From Ectocarpus siliculosus (lineage: Eukaryota > Sar > Phaeophyceae > Ectocarpales > Ectocarpaceae), in contig FN649738.1 of the NCBI GenBank assembly GCA_000310025.1, forward strand, positions 1,424,758 to 1,488,757: a stretch of 64,000 nt of DNA. The letters are read 5' to 3'. Both the position numbers and the translations under genes were made by a program. Under the pieces are notes generated by a model. The model ran no database searches. It saw only the letters and a program-made list of their open reading frames with translations, and had not been told where the DNA came from. The stretch's first letter is position 1; each line of letters opens with the position of its first letter. Of the stretch, positions 40,563 to 53,300 are shown in pieces.

Positions 40563-40860
40563 GCGGAGTCCCCAAATCTCGCCGCAAAAGGAGCTGACTA
40601 AAACGAAGCAGACGCCGAGCTGTTCTTCGTGATGGGAATGTCTAGAGCATGCCAAGGGGCGTAGGAGTGTTCTGCTGTCCTATCCTGGCGTTATCGTTGC
40701 TCGGTAAGTGGTGTCACGGCCTCCGCAGCTGTCAAGCCAGCGGCTTCAAGTTTTGAAAAGCCCTCCCCAATTCGTCTTGGTTTTAGACTGCCCAAAAAAG
40801 CGTATGCCCTCCCCCCCCACAGGCGTTTTGTAAAAAAGGCGGGGCTATTGCAAGAAGCCT
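40563..40860 (-). repeat. right terminal inverted repeat
   Basis: Reverse complement of 26574-26872. It contains, on the plus strand, an ATG frame MPRGVGVFCCPILALSLLG followed by a gtaagt donor. The left TIR has the same frame on the minus strand. Confidence 0.9.
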
Positions 40861-40863
40861 ATG

Positions 40864-41121
40864 CCATGTAGAATACGGTATACATACAATAAAAATTGTA
40901 ATTTTTTCGGGCAAACAATTTGTTGCGAATGAATTAAAGCGCGGGCATGTTGGTCTGTAGCACCTGTGCAGCAGACGAATCATCAAAATTGAGCAATAGG
41001 CTCAAGGCCGTTCAGCGGTGTCTCGAGGACTGAGCACATGCTAAGGAGCACACAGGCTGTCCGTTTCTGACATGCAAACTTTCAAACCGTCCAAGGTTGC
41101 AGCTTTGTTGGATAATTGACG
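40864..41121. other. 3' flank of block 2
   Basis: From about 40905 it matches 1276-1494 of block 1. The SINE present in block 1 is absent here. Confidence 0.6.
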
Positions 41122-41320
41122 TTAGACTATGGCAGCGGAGGGTTCACTGACGCCGGCCGAATCAAAACACAGACCTTCCCTGCATGACTCCGCTACCACG
41201 TCACAACCACACGGATCGTGTTCTGTACCATCTGGTACAAGCAGCAAAGGTTGAATGACACATGCCGGACACGGGAATCCTTCCTTGTCGCACACGCCCA
41301 ACGAACAGCGAGGAGAAAGA
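41122..41320 (-). CDS. Cys-rich terminal exon, block 2
   Basis: Same frame as 1495-1690, with CDKEGFPCPACV and HDPCGCDVVAESC intact. The stop is TAA at 41122-41124, at the same codon as the TGA of block 1. Confidence 0.5.
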
Positions 41321-44300
41321 GTCGCTTTTGGGTGGAAAAGTCTCGCCGCACAAGAGGTGATCTGCGCCGGCGTCTGAGTGTGTGCCTCGAGGGCAAACTC
41401 TGTGAGGCAAGCCGCGTCTCATCGGCTCCACGGCAAGCTGGGCTCCTACGAGAAATGATGTGTCAGTGAATGGCGCAGCAATTCTTGTCAGCCCTGCGTC
41501 TACAGTTGGCGGCAAGGCAAGCGTCTAGCGGGCGATGCGATGCTATTGTGGGCATACTGCTGTTGATGCACCCATGTGTGAGAAGTCAAAATGTTTGATA
41601 CGTACCCGCAGCGACACGAACAAGGAGCAAGCCGACGACTCCGCGAACGGCTATTCGTGAACCCCTGAACTGCGAGCAATCAATCAAATCATTGTGGCGG
41701 GTATAGAGAGGCGAACGCGTCTAGCTTCTCGCGGTCTGTACTGCGGGAAAACCATGACCCTACTGCTTGTACTAAATCCCACCTCTCTTGTCACCGGCGA
41801 CGGATGAGATGTGGCAGAACCAGGCACAGGGGGATCAACGGGATTCGACACGGAGTATGTAGCTGCACTTGACCCAGTGCTGTAGCTCCTTCCTCAGACT
41901 CCTTCCCGAAGACAGAACTGCGGGATACGACACAGCAGCAGAAGTGCAGGGTGAAGTTGTTGGCCTCCTCCCATTTGCCTCGCTGGTGCCACACTCGCGT
42001 GCGAAACTGCGGAATGTTCCGGGAAAGAGATGAGGAACCTTTAGAACGTTCTCCCGCACAGAACGTGAAACGGTTGTAACGGTTTTCCGATGGCTCCCTC
42101 CATGCGCAAAACAAGTGGGCCTTCGTCGGATCACGACGTGTGAACGCCTTGTTTTTAGGGTCGCCCCCGAACCCTGCACGCTGAAGGTATCTTGCTGCTT
42201 GTAGATGTCCAGGCGTGTGACGCTCTTGACAGAGTTTCAAAATCAGTTGTGCACACAGGACATTTTGCCTGACTGACCTGAGAAGACTGTGAAAGGCGTA
42301 CAGCATTTTGGAAGAGGGTTTCCGCTTTACCCGGGATTGTAGCTGCCCGATAGAGAAACATCTACATGCTGTTGTGTGTGTCAGAGGTGCAATCGTTCTC
42401 ACCCGCGGTGCGAGATTCGGATTAGATACATCTCGCGCGTCATCACACTGCTGCTGTATTGGCCAGACCGAAAATTATTCAATGTCCGCCGTGCTTCGCA
42501 CAGAGCTCACGCCTCTACATAGAAAGTGAACAATGCGAGATGTGGACCCCTCTGCGCTTGCTATTGGCAATCGGCTTCGGCTGATGATGAACAAACAACC
42601 GCAGCCCGAGGTTGAATCATGATATATACACAACGTATTACGGCAATTTTCGCCTGTAGGTTTTTCCCCTTCGTTGTCGCCTTGTCGCCTGCTTCCCGGG
42701 CGGGGTCGTCCCAATGCACCCACCTATGTATGTATCACCTTCAACCAGACCACCCCGCAGGCATGAAACTGCGACAATATACCCCTTGACGAACAAACAA
42801 CTCCACCTCCTCTGCCCTTCATTGACCCCTTTGACACTTTCTGTTGTGCTTGGTTTATTGGCGAATTATGGACTGACAAGCTTACAACCCACCGTGAAAA
42901 AAAATCAGTTCGTTTGAACAAACATATTCACGAGAATTACAATCTCTCTGCCTGCGATATCGTGAGAATCAAACTGAGCACCGGAGGGCTAGATGCAACG
43001 ACTGCCAGCGGGAATCCCGACACGCGCATCGGGGCCACGGTAAGCCCAAGCATACCTCCAAATGCACGCAAAAGAGGTCGGAAGTCGGAAGGTCTCCCCC
43101 AAGAGGCAAACTCCGTGTTGATGAGACGACATACAAGTAGACTATTCTGCCATGTAGTCAACGAGGCGTGTGCACGACTCCGTTTTTTCGCCTCTCAAAC
43201 ATCAGTTCCGTAACACGGCAGCCGCAACAGTTGAAAATCAGTTCAGTCATCACAAATGTGGCATGCGCGACAAGACACAACAACCAATCTCCTTGGACAT
43301 CTCAGCTCCTCGTCGCCAAGAGACCTGCACCATTCCCCCTAAAGGTCCTCGGCGATCGCTTCAAGGTGACAATTCAAGGTAGTATCGTCTACTACGATGC
43401 CTTGACGTGGGCATCTATCAATCAATCCTCGTCGCGATGCCGGTCGCGAAACCACGCACAGCCGAACGGACGAAGTTCTGGTCATGCACGGCTCGATGGT
43501 TGGTAGATAGCATGCGGAGGGTCATCGGCACGCTGCCGAAGAGTAGTGCCGGCCGCAGAAGACACAACGAGGGAACCCTGCACGGCGCAGTTGTGGGAGC
43601 AGTAGCGGTGGTCGATTTTAGTGTGTGGTGTACGTATCATTGTAACACCGGTTTGCGGCATAGAGTCTAAGAGTTAAAACAATGTATGAGTCGTGAGAGT
43701 CCTGTCCTGCCATGGTGCGTAAGCAGCAATCTATGCAGTACAGGCAGAACAAGCATATCGGGCAGTCGACAACGTACGGTGCGTGAGTCTTCAACGAAGG
43801 AGGCGACATTTTCGTTCAACCCGTTGAGCGCGAGCGATGATATTTGACTGAGGTAAATGCGCAGTGAGCATGCGTCAGGTACGAGAAAACAATCGGTCTC
43901 GCGTGCAAAAAAGCGAGCATAGAACATCGGCTCCCAAGGGACCTGCGCCACGATATCTGCGCTGTTATTCGCTGATGTGCTCGTACAGCGGGGCCGAGTC
44001 GAAACAAGGCGAATGTCACGAAAAAAAATCGTTTTAACAACCCTCCAACGAGAGTAATACGGCATTCTGCCGAACCGTACAATGTGGCAGAGCGCAAGGA
44101 CGTGCGTTCCTGGATATTGGTGATCAGCATCGATGGGAATGGCCATGAGGATTGCTCAATACCGATAGGAACAATACGTGCACGAGCATTCATCCGCGTT
44201 GATCGAAGTGCTATTCTTTTTTAATCGTACATGTAATGTAATGGGGGATGTAGCCCATACTTTCAGACACAACTCGACGGAGGTCGATCAACATTGATAG

Positions 44301-47300
44301 CGTCCGTGCAAACGACGCTGGGTGTTCTGACGTGGAGTCCTGTGACATCCAGCACAAAAGTTCTTGTGCACACTTTGAGGGAAGAGAGTGCTGCGCTCCT
44401 CTCGCATCAAAAATCGCAAGCACCACAGGAGGGGTGGGTAGGGGGGCTCAGGGAGAGGAACTCTTCTGTGTGACCATCGATTGGAGCTACCTAAAAGAAA
44501 TGCTGTGAGCAAAGAAAAAAAGCGACAAAAAAATAAAATAAAACAAACTGCCATCACAACTTCTGATCAAATTCGAGCTCACATTCTGCTGTTCGATGAT
44601 CAAATTGCCAACCACAAGCATGTCGATTCAACCTCAACCAAATACCCAAGTATGAAACTCACATATGTTTCTTTGTTGTGGGCGCTCATCCTCTGAAGCT
44701 ATCTGTTGTCAGCACTGCGTTCGCGAAGCAGCTCGTCATGGAGTGCCAATATCTCTCTCAGCTCGTCCTGGGGCACCAGGTCATTACTCACAGCCGCCAC
44801 TGATGCAAGCAACGCCCCATGAAGTTCCCAACCGTACACAGGAAAAACGAGACACGGCACGCATGAACTTAAGTGGCACGAGGGTCTCAAGCGTAAATGC
44901 GAAGGAGAATGTTCAGCCGCTTAGTTGTGCAACTAAGCCAGGACAGGTGGGGTATCGCGACGTGAAAACACAAAAACGGTTCCAAGCGTTTGGGGACACA
45001 AGTGAACGCCAAGCTCGCCGGGATGACCAAACACCAATCAAACAAACCACAAGACACACAAAAACACTTCGACTAGTCAAGGTGACCATGGTTCACCAAA
45101 CAAGTCAAACTACGACATCCGGGCGAGAACCACGTTCGAACACCATCAGAGACAATGATTCCACGCGGCCCGGTTAGAGCGCCGATAGTAGGTACGCTTG
45201 TGAGCGAGAAAATTGCGCAATGGAGAGAGGCGGGGCCCAGGATGATATGAACCTAGAAAATACCGAGTTTGAAATGGACGTTTGCCTTGCCGCGAAGCAG
45301 CGACAACAGCGGGACATATTTCCTCCGCACGCATGAGATCGCGGAAAGCTCGTGAAACGACTTTTGCCCGTAGTCGCTCACGAGGCGAGGCCCAAATGAA
45401 AGCATGCGAATGCTGAGTTTGGTTGTTCTCAATCACTATAGAAAGAGACGCATATCTAGTGGTCGTGAACACGATTCTGACGTACATTTGCGGGTGATCC
45501 TGTCCATTGCCCTCTGAAAACGGCTCAGCTTGGCATCACGCTCGCGATGTAGCTCATCGTTCTTGCTGTGCACTTCCTTCAGGAGTTCCACGGCCTCTGC
45601 CAGCTGCCCCAGGGTCACCACATCATTACCCGCAGCCGGTGCTGATGTACAAACAACACCCCGTCGAGTAGGCAAACGCAACACAGCGGAGCAAGTGAGA
45701 GGGCGACATCGATGTCTTTGGCATGAGAGTCTCAACTTCCGGACGTGTGACGGAGAGGGCGTGTTTGGTGAGATGGGGGGGCAAAGTAAATGCGAACCAG
45801 GTAAGTGGGCAAAACACATTTTCACCGCCGAAGCGTTCTACATGAGAAGGAGCCATGCAAAACAGAGTGATCAAACTACTCAATGCTCGTGCACAATGGT
45901 ATTTAAATGGTACTATCCAACATGAGGGGAGAGGGCCAGCGAAACACGGCGACGCCTGTACCGAGCATTCGATGACATCAGGATTAGACGCCAGTTGCGC
46001 TGAGACGAATAAATCTTCACTCAGACACGAACGCATCGATGCACGAAATGTCCGTGCAAGTCCGACGTTTGCTCTTCCAAAGCAACGGGTTGATATTTCC
46101 CCTCTTCACTTGGTCGTGTCTGGACCAAAAACAAACGCTGCTTCGGCATTAGTGCTTCGACTCAAAGCCACCACACACACTGCCGGCGCAGAACAACGCG
46201 ATAGCGTCGCCACCTCGAGCCCCGTACAGGAGATTGGGAATTTACCTCTCTCTTGAGCCCTCTCGAGAAAGTCATCCACTGCTGTCTCGGTGACAGCTTG
46301 CCGCTGCTTCAAAGCTAGCCCGCCCCCTATCGATGGTCGTGGATTGCACCCGAACATTTCATGACGTGCGGCAGCGTTAAATGTGGGCAAAGTGCGTATT
46401 GACTGGTGGCGTAGGATGAGGCTTCATTTTACATCACAATCGACTGCCAGCGAAACGATATTTGGTGTTTTCTCACCCGTGACGAAACAATCAGACAAAA
46501 ACGAACAGGCGTATAGCCATGGATAAATCTGCTGACACCGTGGCCCCCCCGGCCTGGGGTTGGCAGGTAAACGGCGAAGGCACACGGCACGCACAGACAA
46601 CAGTAGTGCTATCTAAGTCATGGCAATATTCCTCCTGCACTGTATACAACAGCGAGATGTGAGCAAGGAGGGCATCAGAATAGGTTCCCGGGGTTCCATC
46701 GCCTCAAGCACGGCGAAAACGTGTTGACAATGGCACTTTCCAACTCCAGATTTGGTCTGGGTGATACACAATGACACAAGGACCACCATTGTAAACATTC
46801 TCCACAACGGAATATTTGCCGACCAAGTGTTTAGAATCAATGAGGACTCTGTTTCTCTTTGACCATCCAGAAAATTTCCGCAGAGAATGCCACCTCTACA
46901 CCTTGATTTATTGGTATTTCGCTGAAATTCGTGGCGGTGAGCATGTTCCCGGTGAAACAGTATCTACCCATCGCCGATGACGTTCTCGTTGGCAACTATG
47001 GATGGTCGGGTGGTTTATCCCTGTTGATACAACCCTACATTTACGTGTGGGTGATACGGGATTGGGGCCGAGAGTAAGGCGGCCTTGCTCAATTTGCACG
47101 AAGAAGATTCCGCACCCAAGGGGCAAATGTCAAAGCGTCACTCATTCTGCATCCAGCTGGCCATCCCACTTACCGCTCGCTACCAAGCTATCCAAGTCCT
47201 GCCCAGGCTTCATCACCTTTTTGTTCAGGATTTTCACCTGGAAAACAAACGCGGCAGCATGCAGCATGCTGGTGTCAAACGTGGACATCGGCCGGTGAAC

Positions 47301-50300
47301 ATCGACGTGAGCCTGACAGCCCATCACGCAGTAATGTTCCACGACGGTGGAACCGTGTGCATGCTTGATGGTGAGCTTGTCGACTATCAAAAGGCCGGCA
47401 AAAAATTATGAAGAAAGGTTTCTGAACCTACTGTGTGCTGTATAGCACAGTCACCGTACCTCAGACTCCAGCTTGGCGTTTTTGGCATTTGCCGCTTCCA
47501 AACCGTCATTAAGCCTGGCGTTCTCTGCTTCAAGCTCGACTTGTTTCGCACGAGAAGCTTCCAGGCCGGCTTTAAGCTCTTCGTGCGTTGCTTCCGTGCG
47601 AATGCGCATGGAAGCCATGCGCTCCATCAACGCTGCCACGTCAATATCACTCTTGGCAGCACCGTCAGGAACGCCCGGACGAGTAGCTGCAGCATGCCAC
47701 TGCCGTGAAGCTGGTTGGGCGGAGCTAGCTTCGTGATTGGTACGCTCCTGCGTGCCGTGAGATGTCGAACCAACTTTCCGCTTGGCCTCTGGGAGTATAA
47801 TCCCGACAAGAACTTTCACCTGGGGATTCATCATGTTTCATCAACGAGTTCATTTCCAATAGATGATACTCCCGTGAAATAATACCGCGAGTGCGTGACG
47901 TTCTACGAGCGGGTCCAAGCATCTGCTGGAGACACCGACAGTACCACAAGCTAGTCGCCGGCCTCCTTGTCCCTTCAGGTGGAGACATCTCGCTTGGTTC
48001 ACTAGGGAATCTCTCCGAAGCAAGTGCACAAGGGTGGAAGTTGCTTGATGTACCGCGTATGACGGTGAACGTGAACGGCTCCAACGACAAGAGGAGGATC
48101 AACCAACGTTTTGCTTGCTTGTTGCCGGAACTACGCTGGTTTTTGTGCTACCGGACCACTTGAGTTGACCTCCAAAAGACGGCGAAGGTCGCCTACAATT
48201 GACAACGTGTACGGGTTCTACAAAAATAAATTAGGAACTCAACACGGCCGACGAAAAGTCATCAGACACGCGTTGACGACCTGTACCAAAAACGTTCCTA
48301 ACTCACGACACAGAGGAAAATACCAAAAGACGGATACAGGCGGTGTTTGGATTCCTCGCATGCATAGCGCCAAGCACGCGCCAAGGTAGTCAACCATCCC
48401 CTTTTCAAATCGGGTTCCCGTTCTTCCTGACTGTAGAGTAGCGTCTAACCAAGTTTGTACTTTACCTTCTCGTCAGGAGTGTTTGTGCCGCGGAGACAAC
48501 CCCGCCCAACCGCCTTTAGAAGAGTCTGGAGGTGCCTTTTCCCAAGCTTCCTCCCAGCCTGGAAAGGACGGCGGCGAAAAGAAAGAACGGTGAGGATCTC
48601 GTAGCTGGCAGAAATACGACGTCCACGATGGCTGCTGTCGATGTGATCATTTTCTACCCGCAGGACTGGAGACGCAAAGAGTTCGACGGCAATAGAACGC
48701 TCAGAGGCCTTCGTATACCTGTACGGCAGGAGTCGTTTTCCTTGCATCGAGGTTGTTCGGCTCGTAGTCCGCCACTTCTTCGACAAACCAGTCCATGACG
48801 GCTTCCTCGGTCGCAGAGTCTGGCGAGGCGCCAATATCTTGGCTCCATCCGCACACGCCTGAAATGCAAACAACCCACCGTACCCCGTCCGAGCACAAGA
48901 CCTCACCGTCGGTTTGGAACACTCATCCCACTAAAAACTCGTTGCAGGTGCGTGAGGCCGTGGCAATGCCCTTGTAATCGGGTTCACGGTGGGTTTGATG
49001 GGTGTCGCGACAAGACCCCGAGAAACCCCACCTCACTCGCTGCCACACATACGCCAAACACCTGGATCAAACACCTGGATCAATGGAAGGCCAGGCACCT
49101 AATGGGCGCTGGGTGCACCGAAAATCAAGGTGGTGAAATGACAGCGCTCTGGATCGTCTACTATCTTCAACAGGGCAAGGTGGAGCGGATGGTTTCGTAA
49201 ACAATGTACCCATCGCACGAAGTTAAGCCAAACACCATGGCGCTAAGGATGAACGTGTTTCTATCAACACTATCGCGGTTGCATCAACACAATTGCCCAC
49301 AAATAATTGGGGAGTACACACACTATGTTGCAGGACGGCGGGCTCAGCCATCCAACAAACCCGCCTCAGTAAAGTGGCATTGGCTGCCGAGGGACAAGCC
49401 GATTGCGCTGTGGATCCTCACCCTCAACACCACCCATGCCTGCTGTGGTGTGCGTGCCACGTTCTTCAGCCGTGCCAGTCGTGGGGAGGGTGCCGTCCAC
49501 ATACCCATCCGAGAGTTGCAACGCCAACGTCCTCGCCAGCAAACAACAGTCAGTCGAGTCGGGCGCGATATCGCAGATCTGCCAGAGTATCCGAAACGTC
49601 GTGGGGGCGTCAGTGTCGACCATAGGACAACCCAAGGGGCGAGCGCATCTTACGTAGAATCGCCGAGGCACCGTACACGTGAAACAAGCTCACCTTCGAC
49701 ACTCGCCGAGTTTGCAGATATCGGTCTCCCGCCTTCAAAGCTGCGGCAGCCAAGCCCGCAAGCCCGCTGACCACAGGCACCGCGCTCGACAGAAACTGCA
49801 AAGTTTTCCCTGCCTGCAAGAGGAAATGGAACAACGACATCCGATTAACACTCATGCGAACCAATAGGGCGAGTATTGCGACACAGATATGAAAACAATA
49901 CAAGCCCAAATGCAGCAACATGCGGAGGCCTAAGCGGCGGCAGCACTCACCGTACCCATGCGACCGGTCTTGCTTGTGCAAACCAAGCTACTGCAGACGA
50001 CGCTGGCTGCGAGGTAGGCGTTACACAGACCAGTTCGGATTGCCGTGTAGTATGCCTCGGGACCCGGGGGCAACGCCAGCTCCCGCCGTTGTATGTCTTC
50101 ATTCATCGCGTGTCTCGACTGCGCACAGACAATACATTGCAGTTTGCCGTAACGTTGGGCCAAAACATCGTTAGGGAAGCAGGAGGAATGCGATCCATGC
50201 GCGTGTGGGAAGGGCCACCGGCACAAGACACCTGCAAATGCAAGGCCTTCCAGGTTAGTTCAAAAGGTGTACCATATGAAAAGTCGGCTAAAATGCGTCC

Positions 50301-53300
50301 GCCAGGCCCTTACCCGTTCCTGGTGTGAGCCGAGGGATCCCTAGACTACAGTACAGCGCTCACCACCATGTCGCCTAGATCTTCGGCCATGGCCACCAGC
50401 CTGTTCAGCTCCCCGAGCGTGCCCGTCTCGCTAAGCCCCGAGCCGGGAGAAGAGCGATTGATGCCCAGCGCTTCAACAAGCTGTCTAACCTGCTCCAGGC
50501 TTCTATGACTCCCTCCACATAGCGTGCTCAACGCCGAAAAAGATTAAATCTGAACCTGAGTCATGTGGTCCATATCTGCCTCCCGTGACGAACCAGATAT
50601 GGGTTCAGTGGTGGCTCCATCTGGATTCCCAGGCTTGTCGCCTTGTGTCGAGGAACTGGTGCGTACGGCGGGGTTCTCCGCTGTTGGGTGTTCGCGTTCA
50701 GTTGCCTGCTCCTGCTGCCGCAGTCTTGCCCTCCACGAATCAAGACTCTCGCCCCTCGTTGGCCCTCCTGAATCGCACGAACACCAGGCAAGAGTGAAAC
50801 GATGTGCGCAGTCCCCCGAAAGAGCAAACTCCACTCGTCACCGCGCTGGACGAGTTATTCAATACTCCTACTCAACAAGAAGAGCCCCAATACATTTCTA
50901 TCAAATCATTGTTGATGTCGTTTCCCTACTTTACTGTATTTTCATTGATTTTGCTTTTGCACGACCTTCCCGGCCGCATCCTTGTCATCATTGAGATACA
51001 TGCGCCCTTGGAGTTAATGGGAGAGATAGAGAGAGAGGAAGGGAGAGCGGAAAGAAACAGAGCCTCCATGTGCCTGATCGAGTGTCTGCACCAAATTTGT
51101 GGATAACAGAAATACACTGCCTCGGATCCAACACACTTCCCCCGATTATTTCTTCGCATTGATGGTGCTCTGCGTGCAGCAAAGAAGGCGACTTTTAGGC
51201 AACATTCTGAAACACTGCATCATCGATAATACCCGACCTAAGGGCATATAGCCCACAAACATCTCTGGAAACGTTATGGTTTTCCTGGGACGCCACCTGT
51301 TGCACACTACTAGTCCCACCAAACTCTGTCTACTTCGCATCCATCGTCTCATGAAACAACGCATCGGCCATCACCGATAGACGACTTGATACATCTACAC
51401 CAGTGCGAGCTGTATGTTTCGTGGGTAAATTTACATAGTCCAGACCCTCTCCCTGCATAGCAGGTGAGTCGTGTGTACAGGTGAAAGCTCGAGGGTTGGG
51501 ACAGGATGCCGGTGAGAGAGTTCAAACGTCAATCAAAAGTTCACTGGTTCGGATCTTGCGCTCAAACCCATCTCCGTGGATGCTGTCCCGCCTTCACGGT
51601 CGTGTAATGGCCGGTGTTGGGCACCTTTGTTTAAAGTCAAAAGGTTGTACGGCTTCCCCTTGCTTTGTGGTTCATTTGGAGTTGCGTGCAATGTCCTCTC
51701 TTGAAAGAGAAGCGCGGCCTAAGCATTCTCACTCGTCGTTTCTCCACTATAATAGTGCAAGCTTCGTGACGGATTTCCGGGTTTTCCCCGGAACGCGGCC
51801 ACACAAGGAACATCACACCCATGAAATCACATGCTTCCGTGGGAGTGAAATGTGGCAATTGACTTTCTTGCTGCGACAGAGATACGGCTCCACAAAATCT
51901 TGAAAAATCCATGGCCTTTTCGGTGTCCAAGAGGCAAGGAATGCTCAAACTACGATTATGCGTCTACTCTCCCTCACCGGTCAGGCTGTTGCTGTCGATC
52001 TTAAGCGTCTTCAAGTTGCGCAGAGCTCCAAACTCGTGAGGGATGGAACCTGGACAAATATGCATCGCATGCTATTTAAGGCTCGTCATCGTCCCGCCGG
52101 ACGTTGCGGGTAACATACGAATGACGGCGCCAGCTGTACGACAGCGGTCCGTCTACGGTGTCCAACCAACACGAGGTTTTATCACGGCCAGAGCACTTTC
52201 GAGGATGTGAATTGCACGACGAGCACCGCCGGGTCAGACATGTCCTAGCATACGACGGTCTTAATGCACTTGTAAACCGCTCCCATTAAATGCCATCATC
52301 AAGTCACCAAATCCTAGGGCTGCGACCGGAGGCTGCGAGATTCCGCACGGTCCTTCACGTGTTTCCGCGAGGATCCATTTCGTGTTCCTTGTCTCTATGT
52401 TTTGCCGCTGGCTATGCTCAAGACAAGGCAAGGTTGGAAACGGAATAGCGATTCCTCAGTTCTAGTTCCATGTTCGCACTTTGTTTACGGTTCAAAGCAC
52501 CCCTGAACGAATGTTTGACCTCCTGCGAAGTGTGTGAAGTATAGCGATTGGTTCTTGCTCTTCACACAGGAAATGGCGTCACGTTCACACCCTGGGAAAA
52601 ACTCATGGCATTTTCGGTGTCCACTCAGCTATGCAATGCACGCTCCAATGTCCGCGATACTGTATTGTATTTTAGACCCGGTTCTCCGTCGACTTTCCCT
52701 CAACGATCAGGCAACATGTTGGGGATAGACAAAGCGGCGTATTGGGGGTCCCGTTGTTTCATCTAAACAAGTTTCCCTGGAAATCTACCCCCCAAAGGTA
52801 AATGCGTAACGTTCACCTTCTTCAGCTCGCCAGGGCTCCAGTGACCTCTTGGACAAACTTAGAAACACACCAAAAAAAGGACCAACAGGGGCAGCACGCC
52901 AAAACGAACCTATTGCTCTTGATTTTACGGACATCACCTTAGCCGTGCAGAATGAATTGGGCGATACAGAGACAGGGGGGCGGCAAAAGCCACCCACCCG
53001 AGCTATGTATTTGGTTTTCACAAGGATGGATTGGCAATGGTGGGGCACTGTGACATCGTCATCCCCTTGTGAAAGTCCTCGGAACCGCCACAAAGAGAGA
53101 TCAACCCGTCGCATTCTTCCCCTTTCCTCGGACATTCAACCGGCGGTAGGTTCAGTGTATTGAGTACCACATTATTGGCACAACGGAAGGGCGAAGGCAG
53201 TAGCCACTACCTGAGCTGTGTGATCGTGTGCACATCGCGTTTCCCGCAGGTTGAGGCTGTGAGGAAGATAAGGTTTCGTCGACGATGTATCACACTGCTT

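Larger units (their letters stand above)
26574..40860. mobile_element. 14.3-kb IS4EU/ISL2EU-like DNA transposon
   Basis: Both ends carry a ~300-bp inverted repeat starting AGGCTTCTTGCAATAGCC. AT is found on both sides (26572-26573 and 40861-40862), which would be a 2-bp target duplication. Alternatively the element is a few bases longer (CAT...ATG) without duplication, because joining the outermost flanks reproduces the block 1 sequence ccgccccatgta. Cargo: transposase (minus, right end), FEN1-like nuclease and SAP-SWIM gene (plus), plus several unknown plus-strand exons in the left half. THAP, HTH and DDE_Tnp_4 place the transposase in the IS4EU/ISL2EU group; the size and gene number exceed what I know for that group. 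Confidence 0.75.

Noticed and set aside
26574..40860. Maverick/Polinton or a virus-like element
   Set aside because: Size and long TIRs fit, but there is no DNA polymerase B, retroviral-type integrase, packaging ATPase or capsid signature; the transposase is of the DDE_Tnp_4 type.
48446..48448. In-frame TAG as a lesion of the 131-codon exon in block 2
   Set aside because: It lies beyond the AAG|gtaaag donor, so it is intronic.
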